Assembly: GCF_000422665.1 (NCBI RefSeq) | Contig: NZ_AUGM01000001.1 | Location: forward strand, 489,352-553,351 | Reading direction: 5' to 3' | Source: Ferrimonas senticii DSM 18821 | Lineage (GTDB): Bacteria; Pseudomonadota; Gammaproteobacteria; Enterobacterales; Shewanellaceae | DNA length: 64,000 nucleotides | Part shown: positions 40,222 through 47,308 of the stretch, one piece after another | Layout of the letters: each line of letters opens with the position of its first letter | Numbering within the stretch: the first letter of the stretch is position 1 | Notes under the pieces: generated by a model | Told to the model about the DNA's origin: nothing | Seen by the model: the letters and a program-made list of their open reading frames with translations, nothing else | Databases searched by the model: none | Translations under genes and position numbers: made by a program

Positions 40222-42063
40222 ATGGCAAAAACGCCCTCACTATTCGGTCGCTTTGTTGGCTTGTTGTTCTCGGTAATCAACAACATCCGCAAGTTTTTTC
40301 TGAATCTGATCTTTTTTGGTTTGCTGGCGGTGCTCATCGTCGCCATAAGCCAAGACAGTGGTATCGCCCCAATCCAAAACGGCAGTGCACTGGTGATCCC
40401 GATGGATGGCATCGTGGTTGAGGAACTGACCGAACTGGATCCATTTGCGGCATTGACCGGCCAAGACGCCGATCAACCGCAAGAGATCCTATTGGCCGAA
40501 CTGCTGCACACCATTCGTCACGCCGGCGATGACGAGCGCATCGGTGGCCTGATCTTAAAACCAGGAAATTTGGCCGCCAGCATGGCCAAACTGGAAGATA
40601 TTGGCCAGGCGCTTAAGGACTATAAAAGCAGCGGCAAGCCACTACTGGTGTACGGCGGCGGCATGGATCAAACCAACTTCTATTTGGCCTCCTTTGCCGA
40701 TGAGATCACCATCAATCCCGGTGGCGGTGTGTTTATCGAAGGCCTAGGCATGAGCCGCCTGTATTACAAACAGGCACTGGATAATCTGTTGGTCACCAGC
40801 CACCTGTATCGCGTTGGTAAATACAAATCGTTTGCCGAATCTTACACCCGCAACGATATGTCCGCCGAAGCCAAAGAGGCCAGCCAAGCGGTGATTGATG
40901 ATCTGTGGGCCAGTTACCGCACGACCGTCAGCGCGAATCGTGACATCGACCCACGAGTGCTGGCGCCAAGCTTTGATAACTTAAGTCAGCTATTGGCGGA
41001 AAACGGTAACGATACCGCCAAGATGGCCGTGGCAAGCGGCTTGGCTGATACCTTGAATACCGATGTTGAGATGCGCCAGCGGATGCGTGACCAATTTGGC
41101 TCTGATCCAGTCGATGCCGACAAGATCAACGCCATCGCTTACGCCGACTACGCGCCGCAAGTGGCCCCTATGGTTAATCCGCTGGTTGACGACACCGTGG
41201 CGGTGATTGTCGCCAAAGGCACCATTTTGAATGGTGAACAACCCGCCGGCACCATTGGTGGGGTATCAACCGCCAAACTGCTGCGCGAAGCTCGCCAAGA
41301 TGACGACGTAAAGGCGGTGGTGCTGCGGGTCGACAGTGGTGGCGGCAGCGCTTACGCCTCGGAGCAGATCCGCCAAGAGTTGCTGGCGATCCAAGCGGCA
41401 GGCAAACCGGTGGTGGCATCGATGGGATCGGTCGCCGCCTCTGGCGGCTATTGGATCTCAGCCAGCGCCGATCAGATCTACGCCCAAGCCGACACCATCA
41501 CCGGCTCCATCGGCATCATTAGTTTGTTCCAAACCTTCGAGCGTGCTGCGGAGTTTATTGGCGTCCATCAAGATGGCGTCGCCAACAGCGACATCAAACA
41601 ATTGAGTCTGTTCGCACCGCTAAATGACAAGGTTGGCCCAATCATCCAACGATTGATGGACAAGGGCTATCACGACTTTATCTCCTTGGTCGCCGAAGCG
41701 CGCGATATGACCATTGAGCAGGTTGACGAGGTTGCTCAAGGTCGGATCTGGAGTGGCAGCGACGCCTTAGGGTTAGGCTTAGTCGATAAGCTTGGTAGCC
41801 TTGATGATGCGGTGGCCAGCGCCGCTGAACTTGCCGGCCTTAACGACTACCAAACGACGGTCATCGGCCACGAACTGTCACCAGAGCAGCAGCTTTTGCG
41901 GGAACTGATGCAGGGCGTGCAAGCCTACCTACCAGAGCCGAACCATCAGACCAAACTGATGTGGCAACTGCAATCGATGCTGGATCCGATTGCAGAGCAA
42001 CTGCGCTTGGACGATCCCAACCAGTTGTATTACCTCTGCCTAGAGTGCGATTCAGTACGCTAA
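40222..42063 (+). CDS. sppA: Signal peptide peptidase SppA (protease IV, 67-kDa form)
   Basis: Membrane-anchored protease degrading cleaved signal peptides. One N-terminal helix (FFLNLIFFGLLAVLIVAI) and two tandem domains. The catalytic Lys lies in YRVGKYKSFAESY of the first domain and the Ser in GSVAASGGYWISA of the second, as in long SppA. 613 residues from ATG 40222; the frame extends 11 codons upstream. Followed by ansA as in E. coli. Confidence 0.94.
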   Translation: MAKTPSLFGRFVGLLFSVINNIRKFFLNLIFFGLLAVLIVAISQDSGIAPIQNGSALVIPMDGIVVEELTELDPFAALTGQDADQPQEILLAELLHTIRHAGDDERIGGLILKPGNLAASMAKLEDIGQALKDYKSSGKPLLVYGGGMDQTNFYLASFADEITINPGGGVFIEGLGMSRLYYKQALDNLLVTSHLYRVGKYKSFAESYTRNDMSAEAKEASQAVIDDLWASYRTTVSANRDIDPRVLAPSFDNLSQLLAENGNDTAKMAVASGLADTLNTDVEMRQRMRDQFGSDPVDADKINAIAYADYAPQVAPMVNPLVDDTVAVIVAKGTILNGEQPAGTIGGVSTAKLLREARQDDDVKAVVLRVDSGGGSAYASEQIRQELLAIQAAGKPVVASMGSVAASGGYWISASADQIYAQADTITGSIGIISLFQTFERAAEFIGVHQDGVANSDIKQLSLFAPLNDKVGPIIQRLMDKGYHDFISLVAEARDMTIEQVDEVAQGRIWSGSDALGLGLVDKLGSLDDAVASAAELAGLNDYQTTVIGHELSPEQQLLRELMQGVQAYLPEPNHQTKLMWQLQSMLDPIAEQLRLDDPNQLYYLCLECDSVR

Positions 42064-42082
42064 ACAACAACATCGAACAAGC

Positions 42083-42110
42083 AAAGCCCAGCAGTCGCTG
42101 GGCTTTCTTT
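42083..42110 (+). terminator. Terminator after sppA
   Basis: The stem AAAGCCCAGC/GCTGGGCTTT with an AGTC loop is followed by CTTTTG. ansA then needs its own promoter within about 50 bases or read-through. Confidence 0.85.
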
Positions 42111-42160
42111 TGCCTGAAGCGTTATACTCGCGCCAACATTTACTCGCACTACCCTAGCCA

Positions 42161-43171
42161 ATGCCACGTAAACGAATTTATGTTGCGTACACCGGCGGCA
42201 CCATCGGCATGCAGAAGACCGATAACGGTTACGCACCGGTCGCCGGCTTTCTGACCGAGTCGGTCAACGCTAATCCCGAATTTCATCGACCGGAGATGCC
42301 GGAATTTGAGATCCACGAATACCCACAGCTGATCGATTCCGCCAATACCTCGCCCAGCGATTGGCAGCGGATCGCCGATGACATCGCCGCCCACTACCAT
42401 AATTTTGACGGCTTTGTGATTTTACACGGCACCGACACCATGGCATTCACCGCCTCGGCTCTGTCGTTTATGCTCGAAGGCTTAGCGAAACCGGTGATTG
42501 TCACCGGATCACAGATCCCGTTGGTCGAACTGCGCTCCGACGGCCAAACGAATTTGCTGAACGCCCTATACATCGCCGCCAATTACCAAATTGCCGAGGT
42601 GTGTTTGTTCTTCAACAACGTGCTGCTGCGCGGAAACCGCAGCACCAAAGTGCACGCCGACGGCTTCGCCGCCTTTGACAGCCCTAACTTAGCGCCACTA
42701 TTAAACGCCGGTATCGACATTTGCGTCGGCGAACCGTCGCTGCCAGTGGTAGCCAATAGTGTGCTCAATGTGGCTCGGATTGAAACCCAAGCGATTGGCG
42801 TGGTTACCCTTTATCCGGGGATCAGCATTGAGGTGATTGCCAACATTCTGCAGCAACCGGTAAAAGCGCTGATTTTACTGACCTTTGGTGTCGGCAATGC
42901 CCCAGAGCGCCAAGATCTGCTGGAGCTACTCGAGTTGGCTAACCAGCGAGAGATCATGGTGGTTAACCTAACCCAATGCCTGCAGGGTAAGGTTAATATG
43001 GCGGGTTATGCCACTGGTAAAGCGCTGTCTCGTGTGGGGGTATTGTCCGGCTTCGACATGACCACAGAGGCGGCATTAACCAAACTGCACTACCTGCTAT
43101 CGCAGCCATTCAGCTTTGCCAAACGCTGTGAATTGATGCAGACCGCAATACGCGGTGAGTTAAGCGTTTAA
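42161..43171 (+). CDS. ansA: L-asparaginase I, cytoplasmic
   Basis: A 336-residue enzyme hydrolysing asparagine to aspartate and ammonia. The first catalytic Thr is in AYTGGTIGM and the second in LHGTDTMAFTASAL. There is no signal peptide, which points to the cytoplasmic type I form (E. coli AnsA 338 residues). Confidence 0.94.
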   Translation: MPRKRIYVAYTGGTIGMQKTDNGYAPVAGFLTESVNANPEFHRPEMPEFEIHEYPQLIDSANTSPSDWQRIADDIAAHYHNFDGFVILHGTDTMAFTASALSFMLEGLAKPVIVTGSQIPLVELRSDGQTNLLNALYIAANYQIAEVCLFFNNVLLRGNRSTKVHADGFAAFDSPNLAPLLNAGIDICVGEPSLPVVANSVLNVARIETQAIGVVTLYPGISIEVIANILQQPVKALILLTFGVGNAPERQDLLELLELANQREIMVVNLTQCLQGKVNMAGYATGKALSRVGVLSGFDMTTEAALTKLHYLLSQPFSFAKRCELMQTAIRGELSV

Positions 43172-43338
43172 TCCGCTTTAGGCAGCGACGGTCTTGATTG
43201 ATACGGCTGCCTTTTTTATTAATGCCAATAAGGTATGTAGGCATCATTGATTATTTTCGTCGTTTGCCGCAGATAAACGGTTACATCAGCTTAAGATCCG
43301 CTATCATAGCCGCCTTTGCCTCAACCTTGAGTAATACC

Positions 43339-43737
43339 ATGAGCAACGAAATCCAGATCCCAGCCGAGCTGCAACAAGTTCTGAACTTTATGCAAGCGGC
43401 ACCAGAATCCCACGAAGGCGTTCTGAGCATCTACAACGCCATCGAAATGCCTCTGCGTCACGAGTGGGACAAACTGCCAGGCAGCTGCCACAACGTTATG
43501 GCCTCTTTCGAGCAGTTCCAAGCGGTTGTCGCTTACACCCTAGTTGGCCCATGTGCAGAGCTGCTGCAGATGATCGAAAAGACCAACGAGGAAGATAACC
43601 AAGCTAACGAAGAGCAAGCGCAAGCACTGATGCAACAGCTGTTCGCTCAAGGTATCAAGATGATGGTTAAGGATCTGAAAGCCGCCCGTCGCGACATGCC
43701 ACTGCGTAACGAATTGATCGCGCCGTTCAAAGCGTAA
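43339..43737 (+). CDS. Conserved small acidic helical protein, unknown function
   Basis: 132 residues, acidic and mostly helical, starting MSNEIQIPAELQQVLNFMQA, with no membrane segment or recognisable catalytic motif. It may belong to the gammaproteobacterial DUF3069 group, but I cannot confirm this. The ATG at 43339 is used because codon use becomes regular there; the frame is open to 43198. Preferred-codon bias suggests good expression. A strong terminator follows. Confidence 0.7.
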   Translation: MSNEIQIPAELQQVLNFMQAAPESHEGVLSIYNAIEMPLRHEWDKLPGSCHNVMASFEQFQAVVAYTLVGPCAELLQMIEKTNEEDNQANEEQAQALMQQLFAQGIKMMVKDLKAARRDMPLRNELIAPFKA

Positions 43738-43757
43738 TTGGTCGCCACGACCGGAAG

Positions 43758-43786
43758 AAAACCGACGCTTGAGGCGTCGGTTTTTT
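43758..43786 (+). terminator. Terminator after the 132-residue protein gene
   Basis: The stem AAAACCGACGC/GCGTCGGTTTT with a 5-base loop is followed by TTTTTT. Confidence 0.93.
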
Positions 43787-43789
43787 GTT

Positions 43790-44038
43790 TTCCCAAGTTA
43801 AACCCAGCCTGCCTATTTCTAGCAATTTCATAACCCGCTCTTAGCTAATCATCAGCGCCGTGCCACTGTTCTTGGCTCCGCCGTCGAACGGACAAAGACG
43901 CCAACGCCATTATCACGACAACAGCGACCCAGCAAACACTAACCTGCCCAATCGCCATATCAAAGCACCACAACCACCAAAACCACCAACTCAAGCCATA
44001 CAAAAACCAATACGTTACAGCATTGGTTACAATGGAAA
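43790..44038. other. Non-coding stretch with C/A-rich low-complexity part
   Basis: About 250 bases with no supported gene. From about 43900 to 44010 the plus strand is almost purine/pyrimidine-skewed toward C and A, with CCA-rich runs. The open frame through it gives a low-complexity Pro/Gln/Asn product without a family match. The last 40 bases hold a 7-bp hairpin (AACCAAT 44005-44011 with ATTGGTT 44022-44028) whose minus-strand product is followed by TTTTTG, a likely weak terminator for the recombinase-like gene. Confidence 0.5.
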
Positions 44039-45325
44039 TTAGCCAAAATGGCGAAGATTAGAGAGGTATTGCTGCCACTGCTCTGCCCCATCAGTCAGTG
44101 ATGAGGCCGGTATCAGCTTGATGTGACTGTCACTAACTGGAAGACCAACTTGCCCAATTCCACCACCCTGTTGGCGATGCCACTCTAAGGCAAAACGCAC
44201 CAATGCGGTTGCTGTGAAGTGGCTTGGCAGTTGCAGATGCTCGCGCAGGGATGCCAATAACTGACTTGGGTAACGCAGTGGCATCGGCTTATGCTGCTGA
44301 GAAATTGCAGTGAACACCCATACGCTTGATTGTCGCTGCTGACGACGGCGCAGATCTAACATCTGCAGTGCCTGCTGCGATAATGGTTGCCACACCACGC
44401 TGCCATTGGCTTGTTGGAAACGGATCAGGCGCTGCTGCCAATCGATCTGCTGCCACTGCAAGCGACACAGCATTGAAAATGGCGCGGCGCTGCTCACCTG
44501 CAATTGCAGCAGTGCTTTAACATCCTCATTCAGTGGTAAGCCCGTCAGCGCTTTTAGATAGCGACCAACATCACTGGCAAACAGCGGGATCCGCATTGGG
44601 GTCGGGCGACTGACACTGAGCCCCTCGGTGGGATTGGCATGTTGCCGATCTAGCCACGGCAGACTGCTGTCTTGATAATCGCTGATCCCACGAGCAACGT
44701 CGTACAGATGACGGATAACCGCCAGCAACTTCTCTTTCGCCCCTTGGCCATGGCCACCCCGCTGCTGCGCCTGCTGCTGTGCCATCGTTAACAGTTGGCT
44801 GACCTCGGTTTGGCTTAGCGCTAACGCATCCCATTGACCAAAACGATCACCCAAATGCTGCTCCAGCAGTGCCATTTCACGGCGCCAATCCGGTCGAAAT
44901 TGTTTGGCATAATGCCGATATCGATTAATTAGTTCGGCGATCGAAAGCGCCACAGTGCTGACCTCAATTTCGGCTCTATCTTGGCCATCAGGCTCGCGCT
45001 GGCGTTGCCAGGCTAGGCGTGCCTCGGCTGCCGTCATAGTTGGAAAGTGACCAAGGGTCAGTTGCTTGGTTGAACGCTGACCGCGAGGGGTATAACGGTA
45101 GATCCAGCGGCGACTGCGTTTACCAACTTTAAACACCAGCCCCGGATAACGCGGATCGGAAACGTCTGCGGCGGCGTTGGCAAAATAGCTGTCACTAAAA
45201 TCGCTGCGCTGATCCACCTCGTCACGCGCCCGTCGAACAATCTCAGCGACTCGTCCTTTTACGCCCGTAGCAAGACACTGATCCAACAGGATCAATACCC
45301 GCTGCTTGGGGGTCAAACCATCCAT
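44039..45325 (-). CDS. Tyrosine-recombinase-like protein, catalytic residues apparently lost
   Basis: 428 residues with the layout of a P4-type integrase: an arm-binding-like domain (RWIYRYTPRGQ...LTLGHFPTMTAAEARL, about 73-105), a SAM-like core-binding domain (about 125-215) and a catalytic-domain-like part (245-428). Where active enzymes have TGxRxxE the sequence is SSAAPFSMLCRLQWQQIDW. The HxLRRT box is replaced by TATALVRFALEWH. The final segment AEQWQQYLSNLRHFG resembles the tail after the nucleophile, with no good Tyr before it. So it probably binds DNA but does not recombine. No second integrase gene or att site is obvious. The frame is intact, hinting at selection. Confidence 0.65.
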   Translation of the reverse strand: MDGLTPKQRVLILLDQCLATGVKGRVAEIVRRARDEVDQRSDFSDSYFANAAADVSDPRYPGLVFKVGKRSRRWIYRYTPRGQRSTKQLTLGHFPTMTAAEARLAWQRQREPDGQDRAEIEVSTVALSIAELINRYRHYAKQFRPDWRREMALLEQHLGDRFGQWDALALSQTEVSQLLTMAQQQAQQRGGHGQGAKEKLLAVIRHLYDVARGISDYQDSSLPWLDRQHANPTEGLSVSRPTPMRIPLFASDVGRYLKALTGLPLNEDVKALLQLQVSSAAPFSMLCRLQWQQIDWQQRLIRFQQANGSVVWQPLSQQALQMLDLRRRQQRQSSVWVFTAISQQHKPMPLRYPSQLLASLREHLQLPSHFTATALVRFALEWHRQQGGGIGQVGLPVSDSHIKLIPASSLTDGAEQWQQYLSNLRHFG

Positions 45326-45471
45326 ATCTCAACCCTATCTCATTGCATTGCGTCGATCTTTTCAGATCTTTCTCCAAAATCAACGATTCAGTTCGAGAAT
45401 TCAGACAATTATTGGTTGCACCACAACTACCATTGGGGGAGGATCCGCACAAATCAGTTACGGAGTAAACC

Positions 45472-45822
45472 ATGTCAAACGTCGACAGCAATCTATCTGC
45501 CTTTATTAAAGCAGTGACCGAAAATGGTCATCTGTGGGTGCTAAGCGACGACAACGAATACGTTGTGGTCGACTCTATTGAGTTTGAAAATACCGATGTG
45601 ATGCCGCTGTTTTCCAGCGAGCAAGCCGCGCAGGCGCTGTGTATTGAAGATTGGGCGGGTTACACCGTTGCTAAAATTGCCTTGGACGACTTTTTCGAAC
45701 AGTGGTTGCCAAGCTTGGATGAAGATGGCGTACTGATCGGCATCGATTGGGACGCTGAACTGACTGGCGCTGAGATCGATCCATTCACCATCGCTAAAGA
45801 GTTGGCCGACAACGAAGCGTAA
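45472..45822 (+). CDS. DUF2750 domain protein
   Basis: 116 residues, acidic. The family pattern is visible: WVLSDDNEYVVVDS near the start, LFSSEQAAQALCIEDWAGY in the middle, and the FFEQWLPSLDEDGVLIGIDW end. DUF2750 proteins are small cytoplasmic proteins of unknown function. GGAGT precedes the ATG. Divergent from the recombinase-like gene. Confidence 0.8.
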   Translation: MSNVDSNLSAFIKAVTENGHLWVLSDDNEYVVVDSIEFENTDVMPLFSSEQAAQALCIEDWAGYTVAKIALDDFFEQWLPSLDEDGVLIGIDWDAELTGAEIDPFTIAKELADNEA

Positions 45823-45842
45823 GCGTTGCCGCCAGCACCATA

Positions 45843-45867
45843 AAACCCGCCACTTGGCGGGTTTTTG
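45843..45867 (+). terminator. Terminator after the DUF2750 gene
   Basis: AAAACCCGCCA/TGGCGGGTTTTT stem and T-run, 21 bases after the stop. Confidence 0.92.
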
Positions 45868-45889
45868 CGTTTTTTATGGAACAGTTTTC

Positions 45890-46001
45890 AGTAATTAGTT
45901 CTCAGTCTTCAGTCAGAACGAATGCCAGTTGTCGGATTAGGCGAGTGCGCTCACTGGCCCGATGCTCTTAACTGGTACCTAACGACTGAAAACTAATAAC
46001 T
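45890..46001. repeat. Small element with terminal inverted repeats, copy A
   Basis: The ends 45890-45907 (AGTAATTAGTTCTCAGTC) and 45984-46001 (reverse complement AGTTATTAGTTTTCAGTC) match at 16 of 18 positions, enclosing about 76 bases with no gene. A diverged copy sits at the same position relative to the second tRNA-Ser locus (55882-55993). The layout is MITE-like, but no transposase match is known to me. Confidence 0.5.
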
Positions 46002-46022
46002 TTTTGAACCGCCTAAAACGAG

Positions 46023-46048
46023 AAACCCCAGCGCTAAGGCTGGGGTTT
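46023..46048 (-). terminator. Terminator hairpin distal to tRNA-Ser repeat A
   Basis: A 10-bp stem AAACCCCAGC/GCTGGGGTTT with a 6-base loop. The same hairpin with its GAACCGCCTAAAACGAG flank recurs next to the second tRNA-Ser locus. Confidence 0.8.
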
Positions 46049-46065
46049 GAATAATCTGGCACAGC

Positions 46066-46217
46066 GGCGGAGGGATAGGATGGATCTGGCTTCGCCCTCG
46101 GCACTTCGTGCCGCACTACGCTTCGCTAGTTGATCCCTTGCTACGCAAAGTCGATGCTTCGCATCGCGACTACGCTTCGCTAGTTCAAACCCTTGTCTAG
46201 GGTTTTCGCCCTATCCC
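46066..46217 (-). repeat. 152-bp tRNA-Ser tail repeat, copy A
   Basis: Lies 3' of tRNA-Ser copy A. Its plus-strand left end, GGCGGAGGGATAGG, is identical to 14 bases of the tRNA-Ser 3' end; a T-arm-like piece (AGTTCAAACC) and CCCTATCCC lie at the right end. Inside are a 17-bp direct repeat (46115-46131 and 46169-46185) and small hairpins GGCACTTCGTGCC and GATGCTTCGCATC. Copy B (56056-56207) has the same length and about 93% identity by eye (11 differences). No open frame. Confidence 0.85.
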
Positions 46218-46243
46218 TGTATTTTTTTCATAGCAACGAATAC

Positions 46244-46273
46244 GACAAAGCCCACCGTTGGGTGGGCTTTGTC
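46244..46273 (-). terminator. Terminator hairpin just after tRNA-Ser copy A
   Basis: A 13-bp perfect stem GACAAAGCCCACC/GGTGGGCTTTGTC with a 4-base loop, 20 bases past the tRNA. Only a weak T-run follows on the minus strand, so it may also be a processing or protective hairpin. Confidence 0.7.
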
Positions 46274-46292
46274 AGCTTATTCAGCAAGAAAG

Positions 46293-46383
46293 TGGCGGAG
46301 GGATAGGGATTCGAACCCTAGATAGGCTACAAACCTATGCCGGTTTTCAAGACCGGTGCATTCAACCGCTCTGCCATCCCTCC
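46293..46383 (-). tRNA. tRNA-Ser (anticodon UGA), copy A
   Basis: 91 nt with encoded CCA. Acceptor arms GGAGGGA/TCCCTCC pair, the discriminator is G, and the anticodon loop CTTGAAA gives UGA. The long variable arm of class II tRNAs is present (CATAGGTTTGTAGCCTATCT). Identical over its whole length to copy B at 56275-56365. Confidence 0.97.
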
Positions 46384-46484
46384 GATGCGGCGAATAATAT
46401 GGATTCTTCGATTCGCTGTAAAGCCCGTTTTTATTAAAAAACAGGGCAAACGGCGCGTTTGCACAAGTAACCAACAAAACCCGC

Positions 46485-47219
46485 TTAACTATTGATCCGC
46501 AGTTCGTATCCAGCACCGTAATGGGTCAAAATCACGCTGGGATCGATCTTAATGCGGCGCATCTTAGCGCGGATCCGCGCAATCAAAACATCAAGCGTAC
46601 GGTCACTATAGCGCCAGTCGGCTTTATCTAAGATCGCCCACAAGGTATCACGACGAACCACCTGATTGGTGGCTTCACATAGGGCATTCATGATCTGCGC
46701 TTCATTGCGGCTTAATCGCACCCAATGACCCTGTTTAGAAACAATACGAAAGCTGCCTTGATCAAAGGTCCAAGTATCACTGGATTTCTTCATCACTGGC
46801 GCAACGGTGCGATGTTGCAATTTTTCAACATTGCGGCAGGCCCACAGCACCTCTTCCGAGGAACAATTTGGTGCCAGCACCTGGCTTGCGCCCGCCTGCC
46901 AGCAAGTCAATCGGCCACTGGCAAAATCGGCTGAAGAGATAACCACGATTGGCAATGAGATCGACTTATTCAAACGGTTAACCACATCACTGACGAGCGA
47001 ACCGGTGTTGCACGATTCAACCAGCACGATACCACGACCATTAGCAGTCGCCAGTTTAATGATGTCGTTGACGTCTCGAACGTAGTGGCACTCAAACTGC
47101 GATTCACACTCCTGTCTACGCAATCCGTTCACTCGTCCTTCAGGCACCAAAGTAATAAGTGGCCAAAGCAGTTTATCTTGTTTCTTATTTGGCGGTGTCG
47201 TTGGGGTTGCAGTATCCAT
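46485..47219 (-). CDS. OmpR/PhoB-type regulator with a degenerate receiver domain
   Basis: 244 residues. Residues about 20-135 have a receiver-like fold pattern, but the phospho-acceptor Asp position reads VLVESC (Glu68) and the conserved Lys region reads QVLAPNCS, so it is probably a pseudo-receiver not switched by a histidine kinase. Residues 150-244 are a winged-helix DNA-binding domain (LSRNEAQIMNALCEA, RTLDVLIARIRAKMR, LTHYGAGYELRI). It is 89 bp downstream of the kinase gene on the same strand and may be the output or a co-regulator of that system. Confidence 0.8.
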   Translation of the reverse strand: MDTATPTTPPNKKQDKLLWPLITLVPEGRVNGLRRQECESQFECHYVRDVNDIIKLATANGRGIVLVESCNTGSLVSDVVNRLNKSISLPIVVISSADFASGRLTCWQAGASQVLAPNCSSEEVLWACRNVEKLQHRTVAPVMKKSSDTWTFDQGSFRIVSKQGHWVRLSRNEAQIMNALCEATNQVVRRDTLWAILDKADWRYSDRTLDVLIARIRAKMRRIKIDPSVILTHYGAGYELRINS

Positions 47220-47308
47220 TGCGTTACCTCTATTCCTTTATCTGTCTAGCCTCTATTGCAACGCAATTGTTAATCAATCTAGCTCAATAAAACGGCGGTG
47301 ATATGTAT

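Noticed and set aside
43860-44042. 60-codon open frame with Pro/Gln/Asn-rich product
   Set aside because: Low-complexity composition, no ATG start, no ribosome binding site and no family; best explained by the C/A-skewed DNA.
46066-46217. CRISPR-like or REP array reading of the tRNA-Ser tail repeats
   Set aside because: The short internal repeats are few, unequally spaced and part of a fixed 152-bp unit found beside both tRNA genes; no cas genes are present.
44039-46383. Prophage or integrated island between the recombinase-like gene and tRNA-Ser
   Set aside because: Only one integrase-like gene, apparently inactive, with a DUF2750 gene; no phage structural genes, no clear att direct repeats bounding a segment.
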